Origin: UBA10649 sp037130755
GTDB lineage: Bacteria > Actinomycetota > Actinomycetes > S36-B12
Length of the DNA stretch: 10,954 bases
Assembly: GCA_037130755.1 (NCBI GenBank)
Contig: JBAXSI010000073.1
Coordinates: 1 to 10,954 of the forward strand
Direction: 5' to 3'
The number at the start of each line of letters is the position of its first letter. The first letter of the stretch is position 1. Of the stretch, positions 1-5,840 are shown one piece after another. Made by a program: the position numbers and the translations under genes. The notes beneath the pieces were generated by a model, which had not been told where the DNA came from, made no database searches, and saw nothing but the letters and a program-made list of their open reading frames with translations.

Positions 1-54
1 GCAGAGGCGAAGGCAGAGGCGAAGGCAGAGGCGAAGGCAGAGGCGAAGGCAGAG
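1..54 (+). repeat. 12-bp tandem repeat encoding AEAK units
   Basis: Four perfect copies of GCAGAGGCGAAG plus a half copy (GCAGAG) are visible, and the array probably continues past the left edge. The unit is a multiple of three and is read in frame as Ala-Glu-Ala-Lys by the regulator gene, giving a charged, probably helical N-terminal extension. Copy-number change would alter protein length without a frameshift. Confidence 0.9.
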
Positions 55-891
55 GGCGCGGAATCCTCGCAGACTCCGCCGCGAGTAGTCGGTGTCTACG
101 TCCAGCAGGCGGCGCACATGGTGGGGACGTCACCTGCCTCCATCAGGACTTGGGAGCGGTATGGGCTGGTCTCGCCACAACGCACAAAGTCGGGGTACCG
201 CGTCTACTCCGTGGACGACGTCGAACGCCTTCGGCAGATCCAGCGCCTGTTGAACGATGGGGTGAACCCGCCAGGAATCCGGCGACTCCTCGCCGATCAG
301 TCGAGCGAGGTGCAGAGCCACTCGCGAGCGGCCAATGAGTCTGGACGGTCGCGTGACGTCGGGGAGGTGATCCGAGAAAAGCGTCGACGTAGCGGTCTTA
401 CCCTCCGCGAGGTCTCGAAGATCACTGGGTTGAGCCCCTCGTACATCAGCGCGATCGAGCGTTCGCTGGCGCACCCATCGTTGTCGATACTCTCCCGACT
501 CGCTGCGGTCTTCGACACCAACGTGCTGGCGTTGATGGGCGACTCCTATGGCGCCCATGAAGACCCGGTCGTCCGCGCCAACGAGCGTCGTGTCCTGGAA
601 AGCGATGACGGGATCGTGATCGAAGACATGTCGACTTTGGGAAACGACCTGGAGCCGCTCATCATCACTATCATCCCGGGAGCCGGGACCAACGGACCGC
701 TCTCACACGAGGGTGAGGAGTTCCTGTTCGTCCTGAGCGGGCAACTGTCGATCCGGCTCGACGGAGCGACTGACTACCTGCTGAGTCCGGGCGACTCCAT
801 GGCGTACAGCAGCCTCCGCTCGCACCAGTTCGGCAACGAGGCGGACGAGCCCGTCTCCGTGGTCTGGGTCAACACTCCGCGCACCTTCTGA
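1..891 (+). CDS. MerR-XRE-cupin transcriptional regulator (5' end cut by window edge)
   Basis: Likely a ligand-sensing cytoplasmic transcription factor. Counting ATG 118 as residue 1, a MerR-type winged helix spans about -9 to 60 (motifs RTWERYGLVSP and SGYRVYSVDDVERL), an XRE helix-turn-helix spans about 82-141 (LTLREVSKITGLSPSYISAIE), and a cupin spans about 168-255 (SHEGEEF, then SPGDS and SHQFGN). The frame is open from position 1 to 891 with no in-frame start before ATG 118. That ATG falls inside the first MerR helix (VYVQQAAHMVGTS), so the real start is probably left of the window. The extra N-terminus is an AEAK repeat. XRE-cupin regulators are known to sense small metabolites through the cupin. 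Its position, co-oriented and just upstream of the oxygenase operon, suggests that it controls that operon; this is inference. The ligand is unknown. Confidence 0.85.
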   Translation, partial: AEAKAEAKAEAKAEAKAEGAESSQTPPRVVGVYVQQAAHMVGTSPASIRTWERYGLVSPQRTKSGYRVYSVDDVERLRQIQRLLNDGVNPPGIRRLLADQSSEVQSHSRAANESGRSRDVGEVIREKRRRSGLTLREVSKITGLSPSYISAIERSLAHPSLSILSRLAAVFDTNVLALMGDSYGAHEDPVVRANERRVLESDDGIVIEDMSTLGNDLEPLIITIIPGAGTNGPLSHEGEEFLFVLSGQLSIRLDGATDYLLSPGDSMAYSSLRSHQFGNEADEPVSVVWVNTPRTF

Positions 892-944
892 AACGACTGC
901 GGTTCCTGCCTCGCGCTGTGGCGAGGCAGGAACCGCAGTCGTTT
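891..944 (+). terminator. Perfect 24-bp stem-loop terminator after the regulator
   Basis: The arms at 891-914 and 921-944 are exact reverse complements, with a 6-nt loop (GCTGTG) at 915-920. The left arm begins on the last base of the regulator stop codon TGA (889-891), and the right arm ends in TTT. The perfect GC-rich stem should be a strong hairpin and separates the regulator transcript from the oxygenase operon. The U-tract is short. Because of its symmetry it could also work in the other direction. Confidence 0.85.
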
Positions 945-961
945 CCGGCATTCCTTCGTCA

Positions 962-971
962 GCTGATCAGC
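962..971. promoter_or_regulatory. Short perfect palindrome upstream of the -35 box
   Basis: GCTGATCAGC is a perfect 10-bp palindrome about 27 bp upstream of the predicted -35 hexamer. It could be a regulator site, but a palindrome this short is weak evidence alone. Confidence 0.25.
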
Positions 972-997
972 CGCTAAACCGAATTGATCCAGGGTAC

Positions 998-1026
998 TTG
1001 ACACGCGCGAACCCTGTGTGAATAAT
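998..1026 (+). promoter_or_regulatory. Predicted sigma-70-type promoter of the oxygenase operon
   Basis: TTGACA (998-1003, perfect -35) is followed after exactly 17 nt by AATAAT (1021-1026, five of six matches to TATAAT). Transcription would start near 1033, leaving a leader of about 120 nt before the alpha-subunit GTG at 1155. The spacer is the normal 17 bp rather than the stretched 19-20 bp spacer of classical MerR-activated promoters. That argues for repression or upstream activation rather than MerR-style DNA untwisting. No transcript data are available. Confidence 0.6.
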
Positions 1027-1057
1027 CACAACCCTAGCGAACAACCTATGTGAACAA
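1013..1057 (+). repeat. Direct repeat CCTRTGTGAAYAA, two copies 32 bp apart
   Basis: The copies are at 1013-1025 (CCTGTGTGAATAA) and 1045-1057 (CCTATGTGAACAA), matching at 11 of 13 bases. The spacing is about three helical turns, so both copies face the same side of the DNA. The first overlaps the predicted -10 box. They are candidate regulator sites. Confidence 0.4.
1017..1030. promoter_or_regulatory. Inverted repeat over the -10 box (possible operator)
   Basis: TGTGA-ATAA-TCACA is a 5-bp inverted repeat with a 4-bp spacer that covers the predicted -10 hexamer. The half-sites resemble CRP half-sites, but the spacer is 4 rather than 6 bp, so CRP is not the obvious binder. Its location would suit a repressor. 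Confidence 0.35.
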
Positions 1058-1065
1058 GCCGCAAG

Positions 1066-1104
1066 GTTAACGGACTGTTACCGCCCATTACCGCACTGTT
1101 ACGG
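1066..1104 (+). repeat. Four helically phased GTTAC-like motifs in the leader
   Basis: TTA-centred motifs occur as GTTAACGG (1066-1073), GTTACCG (1077-1083), ATTACCG (1087-1093) and GTTACGG (1098-1104). Successive starts are 11, 10 and 11 bp apart, close to one helical turn each. The outer pair also share a longer core, ACTGTTAC, 21 bp apart. The array lies between the predicted transcription start and the alpha-subunit gene and could be a cooperative protein-binding site. Confidence 0.45.
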
Positions 1105-1154
1105 ACCCGGGCTTAGGTGCGACATCACCTTCACCCTCGACGATCGGAGCAACC

Positions 1155-2618
1155 GTGAAGCCCGTTGAGCAGTACCAGCGACTCACGCACTCCCTCCATT
1201 GGGACCCCACTTACGTTTCCGAGGACGCGTACATTCCAGACGAATGGCGGACGGCAGTCACCATGCCGGACTGGAAGCAGTTCAATGACCCGTTCCAGAT
1301 CCTCTTCGAGGACTACATCCGGATTCAGGCGGAGAAGGAGGACAAGTTTCACGCCGTGCGGGACGCGGGTGCGCGGTTCGGGCACATCAGCCGGGTGGAT
1401 CCGCGTTGGGTCGAGGCCATGAAGTCCTTCAACACGGCGCTTACCTACAGCGAGTACTACAACTACCGCGGGCACGTCCGCGTCGCGCGATTTGCGCCGG
1501 CGCCCGCCATTCGGGTCGCCTCGATGGTCCAGGCCATGGATGAGCGGCGCCACTCCGAGGCAGCTGTGTTCCAGGCCAAGGACTACGTGAAGTACCACAA
1601 GAGCGGATTCCTCGTCCCCAAGGACCGCCTCGCGTTCTTCGAGAGGCACTGGTACTTCCAGGGCGACCGCTCGTTCTTCGAAGATCTGATGACGACCGAT
1701 CCGATCGAGGCGATCATCGGCACCAATCTGGTATTCGAGACGGCGTTCACGAACCTGCTGTTCATCGCCGCTCCTGCGGCAGGCGTGGCGAACGGCGATT
1801 ACGGCTTCGGACAGGCCCACCTGACCGTGCAGAGCGACGAGACCCGTCATATGGCTCTGGGGCAGGCGGTGGCTCGGGCGATCCTGCAGAACGAGGACAA
1901 CCTGGAGCTCGTCCAGGACTGGATGGACAAGTGGTTCTGGCGCTGCCACCGGCTGCTGCTCGCCGTCGTCGGCCCGGTACTGGACTACTTCCCCAAGAAC
2001 AAGCCCGTCTCCTACAAGGAGGCGTTCCAGCGGTACGTCGTCGAGGACTTCATCTACGGTTACGTGTCCGAACTGTCTCAGTTCGGACTCAAGCCCCCCC
2101 GTCACCTCGACCAGGCACTCGCCGAGATCGAGCACGGTTCTCACACCGTCTGGCGCGACCTGTACGCGAGCCGGAACTCCCTGTGGTTCGACGTCCACCA
2201 GCCGACGCACGAGGATCTTGAGTGGTTGAAGGAGAAGTACCCGGAATTCGAGGGGACGCACGCCGGATTCTGGGAAGAGGTGGCCAACGGCATGGACGTG
2301 CAGGCCGATTCGGCTCCAATGATCTGCGACATTTGCCACTTCCCCTGCACCTTCCCCGAGCCCACCACCGCCGTTGCACTGCCGGTCGACTTCGACGGTG
2401 AGCGATACTGGTTCTGCTCCGAGGGCTGCAAGTGGATATTCGAACGCGAGTCGAACAAGTACCGCCGGCACATTGAGCCGTCGGCTCTGCTCTTGGCCGA
2501 CAAGGACCCGCTGTGGGTGGCGCAATTCCTCAACATCGCCCCCGACGGCCGGCCGCTGGGTGGCACCAAGGCTCCTGACGGCTACTTCCCCGCAATGCCA
2601 GTTCCGGCCACGTTCTAG
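1155..2618 (+). CDS. Diiron monooxygenase hydroxylase alpha subunit (phenol hydroxylase/DmpN type)
   Basis: Catalytic subunit of a soluble diiron monooxygenase, expected to activate O2 at a carboxylate-bridged diiron centre. Aligned from memory with TmoA and DmpN, all six iron ligands are present: E100 (YSEYYNY), E130 and H133 (MDERRH), E195 (FETAFTN), E229 and H232 (QSDETRH). T199 matches the active-site threonine of TmoA. The region 226-280 and the C-terminal YHS-like domain (about 389-440; C391, C394, C398, then C421 and C425 in FCSEGC) resemble DmpN, whose family carries a structural zinc site there; TmoA lacks these cysteines. The length of 487 aa is normal. GTG 1155 is chosen because GGAG at 1146-1149 lies 5 nt upstream and the N-terminus aligns with the family. 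It is the first gene of the operon, 25 nt before the beta subunit. The family assignment is firm; the substrate is not known and need not be phenol. Confidence 0.9.
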   Translation: MKPVEQYQRLTHSLHWDPTYVSEDAYIPDEWRTAVTMPDWKQFNDPFQILFEDYIRIQAEKEDKFHAVRDAGARFGHISRVDPRWVEAMKSFNTALTYSEYYNYRGHVRVARFAPAPAIRVASMVQAMDERRHSEAAVFQAKDYVKYHKSGFLVPKDRLAFFERHWYFQGDRSFFEDLMTTDPIEAIIGTNLVFETAFTNLLFIAAPAAGVANGDYGFGQAHLTVQSDETRHMALGQAVARAILQNEDNLELVQDWMDKWFWRCHRLLLAVVGPVLDYFPKNKPVSYKEAFQRYVVEDFIYGYVSELSQFGLKPPRHLDQALAEIEHGSHTVWRDLYASRNSLWFDVHQPTHEDLEWLKEKYPEFEGTHAGFWEEVANGMDVQADSAPMICDICHFPCTFPEPTTAVALPVDFDGERYWFCSEGCKWIFERESNKYRRHIEPSALLLADKDPLWVAQFLNIAPDGRPLGGTKAPDGYFPAMPVPATF

Positions 2619-2632
2619 CCCTATAAGAAGTC

Positions 2633-2637
2633 AGGAG
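2633..2637 (+). promoter_or_regulatory. Ribosome binding site that fixes the GTG 2644 start
   Basis: AGGAG lies 6 nt before GTG 2644. The reading frame stays open upstream to 2374, but that stretch lies inside the alpha-subunit gene, so this site decides the start of the beta subunit. Confidence 0.8.
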
Positions 2638-2643
2638 ACCGGT

Positions 2644-3891
2644 GTGATCGTCTACGCCCGAATCATCGATGAGTCCCCTCCCTTCGCGGTGCCGCTCGCG
2701 GATGACTCAGCGACCGTGAGCGACCTGCTCGAGCTGGTACGCGGAGTGCGAGCAGGAGGCGGCCGCAACCTCGAGTTGCTCCTGGATGGCGCGGACGACG
2801 GCGCCAGGCTCGCTGATCTGGGCGTGGCGGAAGGGGACCTGGTCAATCTGCGCGCAAGCGGGGAAGGGGATGCCGACGCGGTGCTGCCACACGTGGTTCC
2901 GGCCCTGGACTTCGAGGCGCTCTTCGAGACCCCGGACCCGTCGGCACGTCGGCTGTCGGAGTACGAGGAGGTCACGCAGCTCACCCAGTGGCGGGGGCCG
3001 TACCACATCGATGGTGGCCGGCCGGCACAGCAGATCTGGTCCGACGAGGCCTCGGTGATCCGCTCGACCAACTGGGACGGTTACCGCGCCCCTGACGAGC
3101 TGTACTACCGGACCTACGTCCTGAAGCAATCGCGCGCGGATCGTGCTGTGTCGACGGCGTTCCGCTTTGCGAGGGAGTCCGGGCAGCTCGCGAAGGTGAG
3201 CCCGGAGCATGTCGCGCGCATGCGCACGCTCGCAGGACCTCTGCAGTACCCGCACTGGGGGCTGTGTGTCGTCCATCAACACACGACGAGGTTCGCGATG
3301 TCCTCGTGGATCGCCGGCGCCACCTGCTTCCAGATGTTCGACGAGCTCCGGCACTCCCAGCTTCACGGGCGATTGGCGCTGGAGTACTCGGAGATTTACG
3401 AGGGTTTCGAGGACCCGAACCCGACCTGGATGAGCGAGCCGATGCTTCAGCCCACCCGCAGGCTCATCGAAGAGGTCATGGCAGTCCTGGACTGGGGACA
3501 GGCCATCATCCTCTCCGGGCTTCTCATCGAGCCCGCGATCACTTCGGTGACCCAGTCACTCCTCACCTCCGGCAGCCTCAGCGCCGGCGACTCCGTCACC
3601 CCGTTCGTCTACCAGTCGATAGCGGAGGACAAGGCCCGGCATCGCCAGAGCACCATGCGGTTCGTCGAGATGGTGAGCGCAGATCCCATCTTCGGTGTTG
3701 CGAACCTGACCCACATCAACGGTTGGGTCGCGGACTGGGGAGGGCGGGCGATCAGGGCAGGACGCGACTTGGCGCAAGGTGACTTGGCGGCCCAGGAGGC
3801 TCTCGCGGCCGCGATGGCGAACCTTGCCACGGGGTTGGAGTCGGCGGGCGTGGACGCAAGCCCGCTGCGCGTCTCGACGAAGGGGGCATGA
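2644..3891 (+). CDS. Diiron monooxygenase beta subunit with fused N-terminal ubiquitin-like (TmoB-like) domain
   Basis: Structural partner of the alpha subunit in the hydroxylase. Residues 1 to about 75 (beginning MIVYARIIDES, with VSDLLELV, LELLLDGA and LADLGVAEGDLVNL) have the strand/helix pattern of the small ubiquitin-like third subunit of toluene monooxygenases (TmoB). That subunit is normally a separate protein of about 85 aa. Residues about 90-410 form the beta-subunit ferritin-like fold (ELYYRTYVLKQ, FDELRHSQL, LDWGQAIILSGL, EDKARHRQS). The total of 415 aa exceeds the usual 320-350 aa by about the size of this extra domain. The beta subunit retains an unusual part of a diiron ligand set: E234, H237, E296 and H333, with K330 where the last glutamate would be. 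The effector ATG follows 4 nt after the stop. Beta identity is strong; the ubiquitin-like call rests on pattern and context. Confidence 0.85.
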   Translation: MIVYARIIDESPPFAVPLADDSATVSDLLELVRGVRAGGGRNLELLLDGADDGARLADLGVAEGDLVNLRASGEGDADAVLPHVVPALDFEALFETPDPSARRLSEYEEVTQLTQWRGPYHIDGGRPAQQIWSDEASVIRSTNWDGYRAPDELYYRTYVLKQSRADRAVSTAFRFARESGQLAKVSPEHVARMRTLAGPLQYPHWGLCVVHQHTTRFAMSSWIAGATCFQMFDELRHSQLHGRLALEYSEIYEGFEDPNPTWMSEPMLQPTRRLIEEVMAVLDWGQAIILSGLLIEPAITSVTQSLLTSGSLSAGDSVTPFVYQSIAEDKARHRQSTMRFVEMVSADPIFGVANLTHINGWVADWGGRAIRAGRDLAQGDLAAQEALAAAMANLATGLESAGVDASPLRVSTKGA

Positions 3892-3895
3892 CCTC

Positions 3896-4213
3896 ATGAA
3901 CATCCGGGTGGCGAGATCAATTGTCGGCATCGAGATGATGGCAGGGGAGGAATGCGACGCCGTCGTCGCGGCTGTGCTCGAGGACGTGCCCAACGCATCC
4001 GTTGTCCCCATGCCGGGAATGGTCCAGCTCGACGTGCCCGATCGCATGGTCATTCACGCCTCCGCGGTCAAGTCGTTCCTCGGCCGGCAGTGGGATACCC
4101 GCGACCTCAACCAGATCGTGTCCGCGTATCGCGGTTACTTCACCCGGTGGGACGAGGAGCAAGTCGTGCTCAGCTGGGATGCCGACGATCCGGGAGACGA
4201 CCCTCGTGTATGA
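3896..4213 (+). CDS. Monooxygenase effector/coupling protein (MmoB/DmpM family)
   Basis: Small cofactor-free protein that binds the hydroxylase and tunes O2 activation and coupling. The 105-aa product matches the family in length and pattern: VGIEMMAGEECDAV near the N-terminus, then the conserved central region VPMPGMVQLDVPDRMVIH (about 37-54), FLGRQWDTRDLNQI (61-74) and the C-terminal VVLSWD (90-95). DmpM and related effectors share the PD(R)-containing strand and the terminal LSW. ATG 3896 is preferred because it starts 4 nt after the beta stop and gives the family's normal length; a purine-rich AAGGGGG lies at 3880-3886. Upstream codons in this frame lie inside the beta-subunit gene. Its 3' end overlaps the next gene by 8 nt. 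Confidence 0.88.
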   Translation: MNIRVARSIVGIEMMAGEECDAVVAAVLEDVPNASVVPMPGMVQLDVPDRMVIHASAVKSFLGRQWDTRDLNQIVSAYRGYFTRWDEEQVVLSWDADDPGDDPRV

Positions 4214-4571
4214 GGGCATCGGATGCAACGAGCGCATCATCCACGTCTGCGTGAACGTGGACTGCGCGCTGCGAGGCTCGGAGGCGATCATGACCCGACT
4301 CCAGGAACTGGCCGACGAGCGGAACGCGGACATCGAGATCAACGAGTACGTGTGCTTCGCGGCCTGTGAGGAGGGGCCGAATGTCCTCATCGAGCACAAG
4401 CGGGCCTTCTACGGAAGGGTGACTCCGTCCGATGCCGAAGGCGTGCTTGAGCACGCTCTCGACGGTCCGCCCGTTGCGGGAATCGACCGATCCACCTCGT
4501 TCATTGCACGCAAGGTCTTCAACATGCTCGACGCAGGGTTCCGTCCGGGCGACCTGAGCCTGGCGGACTGA
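4206..4571 (+). CDS. Short NuoE-like thioredoxin-fold [2Fe-2S] protein
   Basis: Predicted electron carrier of the oxygenase system. Cysteines C15 and C20 (CVNVDC) and C50 and C54 (CFAAC) give the C-x4-C and C-x3-C pattern that binds the [2Fe-2S] cluster in NuoE/24-kDa subunits. At 121 aa it lacks the N-terminal helical domain of full NuoE or FdsG (about 160 aa; compare the gene at 10083) and instead has a tail of about 35 residues after position 87. GTG 4206 is chosen because it overlaps the effector stop by 8 nt, has GGAG at 4193-4196 and places the first cysteine motif normally; the open frame extends further upstream only inside the effector gene. Three nucleotides separate it from the NuoF-like gene. 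In known diiron monooxygenases this position is taken by a Rieske ferredoxin or FAD/[2Fe-2S] reductase. Electron transfer to the hydroxylase is inferred from context. Confidence 0.8.
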   Translation: MYEGIGCNERIIHVCVNVDCALRGSEAIMTRLQELADERNADIEINEYVCFAACEEGPNVLIEHKRAFYGRVTPSDAEGVLEHALDGPPVAGIDRSTSFIARKVFNMLDAGFRPGDLSLAD

Positions 4572-4574
4572 GAG

Positions 4575-5801
4575 ATGGAAACCGCCGCCCTCCTCCCTCC
4601 AGTCCGGTGGTCACTAGCCGACTATGCGGGGCACGGCGGGTACGAGCAGTTGCACCAAGCATACGCGGATGCGGACTGGCTGCGTCGAGTGCTGGGCTGC
4701 ACGGACCTCACTGGGCTCGGGGGTGCTCACTTCCCGTTCGCCAAGAAGTTGCTGATGTGCCAGCAAGAACCCGCGCCCCGGGTCGTCGTCTGCAATGCCG
4801 CGGAGGACGAGCCGGGAAGCATGAAAGACAGGTACATCCTTCAACGGAACCCGCATGTTCTGCTGGAGGGCGTCTTCATTGCTGCCGCAGCCCTCGAGAC
4901 TCGGGAGGCCTATCTCTACGTCAGTGAGGGTTCGACTGATGCGCTGGAGTCACTCGATCAGGCGCTATCTGAGTTGACCGATGACCAGAAGGGCGGTGTC
5001 GACCTCCGAGTGGTACGAGCGCCCGATGACTACGTGGCTGGCGAGGCCACCAGCGCGATCGAGTTCATCGAGGGCAGAGCCGCCCGGCCCCGAAAAGTTC
5101 CTCCCTTCCCCACGACCCACGGTGTTGGCGGGCGTCCCACTCTGGTGTCGAACTGCGAGACGCTGGCCAACCTCCCACGCGTACTTGCTCGCAGCGGCCT
5201 TGACACTGAGCCCTGGATCATGACGCGGCTCGCCACCCTTACAGGTGACGTGCGCCGTCCGGATGTCTATGAGATCGAGCCGCCCAACACAACGTTCGAA
5301 GACCTCATCACCATGGCCGGCGGACTCTCGGGGGGCGCGCAACTCAAGGCAATCCAGCCGGGTGGTCCGTCGACCGCGTTTCTTGATGCCTCCGCCCTCA
5401 ACGTGACGGTGACTGACGACGCCATCCGGGCGGCGGGGTCCCAGCCGGGCTGCCTGGCCGTCCGGATCATCTCGTCCGATCGGTGCATCGTCGAGGAGTT
5501 GTCGCGCATTACCGAATTCTTCGCCCGCGAACAGTGCGGGCAATGCCCTGCGTGCCGGATGAAGACTCAGAACTACGACAAGATCGTGACCAAGTTGAGC
5601 AGGGGCGGCGGCACCTGGCATCTGCTTGACCAGTTCGGCGCAGTGGATGAGTTCGTATCCGACCTTCCCGCGATCTGCGCCCTCATCGGGATGCCGACCG
5701 CCCCCGTGCGGTCCGCCTTGTCCCTCTTCCGTGACGATTTCGAACGGCACATCAGTGGAACCTGCTCCAGCGCACCAAATGATGAAGGCGAAGGCAGCTA
5801 G
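4575..5801 (+). CDS. NuoF-like (51-kDa) flavin/iron-sulfur oxidoreductase, probable reductase of the oxygenase
   Basis: Related to the NADH-oxidising subunit of complex I and of soluble hydrogenase/formate dehydrogenase diaphorases, which bind NADH, FMN and one [4Fe-4S] cluster. A Rossmann-like FMN/NADH domain spans about 35-205, an SLBB domain about 210-300, and a cluster domain about 300-395 with C321, C324, C327 (CGQCPAC) and C368. Several flavin/NADH loops depart from the family: LTGLGGAHFPFAKK (45-58) against the usual LRGRGGAGFPTGxKW, CNAAEDEPGSMKDR (73-86) against CNADEGEPGTFKDR, GEAT (156-159) against GEET, and SNCET (192-196) against NNVET. The size, 408 aa, is near the usual 420-440. 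ATG 4575 starts 3 nt after the preceding stop. The cluster ligands look intact, so the protein is probably active, but cofactor or nucleotide preference may differ. Reductase function is inferred from its place in the operon. Confidence 0.82.
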   Translation: METAALLPPVRWSLADYAGHGGYEQLHQAYADADWLRRVLGCTDLTGLGGAHFPFAKKLLMCQQEPAPRVVVCNAAEDEPGSMKDRYILQRNPHVLLEGVFIAAAALETREAYLYVSEGSTDALESLDQALSELTDDQKGGVDLRVVRAPDDYVAGEATSAIEFIEGRAARPRKVPPFPTTHGVGGRPTLVSNCETLANLPRVLARSGLDTEPWIMTRLATLTGDVRRPDVYEIEPPNTTFEDLITMAGGLSGGAQLKAIQPGGPSTAFLDASALNVTVTDDAIRAAGSQPGCLAVRIISSDRCIVEELSRITEFFAREQCGQCPACRMKTQNYDKIVTKLSRGGGTWHLLDQFGAVDEFVSDLPAICALIGMPTAPVRSALSLFRDDFERHISGTCSSAPNDEGEGS

Positions 5802-5840
5802 CCCCCACGAATCCGAACAAACCTGTTGGGAGACCAAGCA

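Noticed and set aside
1..54. Tandem repeat as a CRISPR or noncoding satellite
   Set aside because: There are no spacers, the units are only 12 bp, and the repeat is read in frame as AEAK within an open coding frame.
118..891. Regulator starting at ATG 118
   Set aside because: The frame is open upstream and the upstream residues complete the first MerR helix, so the gene is treated as running off the left edge.
1017..1030. Classical CRP site
   Set aside because: The TGTGA/TCACA half-sites are separated by 4 bp rather than the 6 bp of the CRP consensus, so only a generic inverted repeat is claimed.
2094..2100. C7 run here and G7 run at 7062-7068 as possible frameshift sites or sequencing errors
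   Set aside because: Both reading frames continue intact through the runs with conserved family sequence on each side.
1131..2525. 464-aa open frame on the - strand opposite the alpha subunit
   Set aside because: It mirrors a clear diiron hydroxylase gene in GC-rich DNA, and its translation shows no recognisable domain. The same reasoning removes the long - strand frames at 4965-5837, 7116-8525 and 8736-9767.
2374..2643. Longer beta subunit starting at 2374
   Set aside because: This stretch lies inside the alpha gene in another frame and gives low-complexity Arg/Ser-rich sequence. GTG 2644 has a good ribosome binding site and begins the ubiquitin-like domain.
1155..4213. Naming the oxygenase genes as true phenol hydroxylase (dmp)
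   Set aside because: The alpha subunit resembles DmpN, but gene order, beta fusion, reductase type and neighbouring genes all differ, and no catechol-pathway gene is present. No dmp symbols were assigned.
4206..5801. NuoE/NuoF-like genes as a fragment of respiratory complex I
   Set aside because: No nuoG or membrane-subunit genes are nearby, the E protein is a short form, and both genes are tightly packed inside an oxygenase operon.
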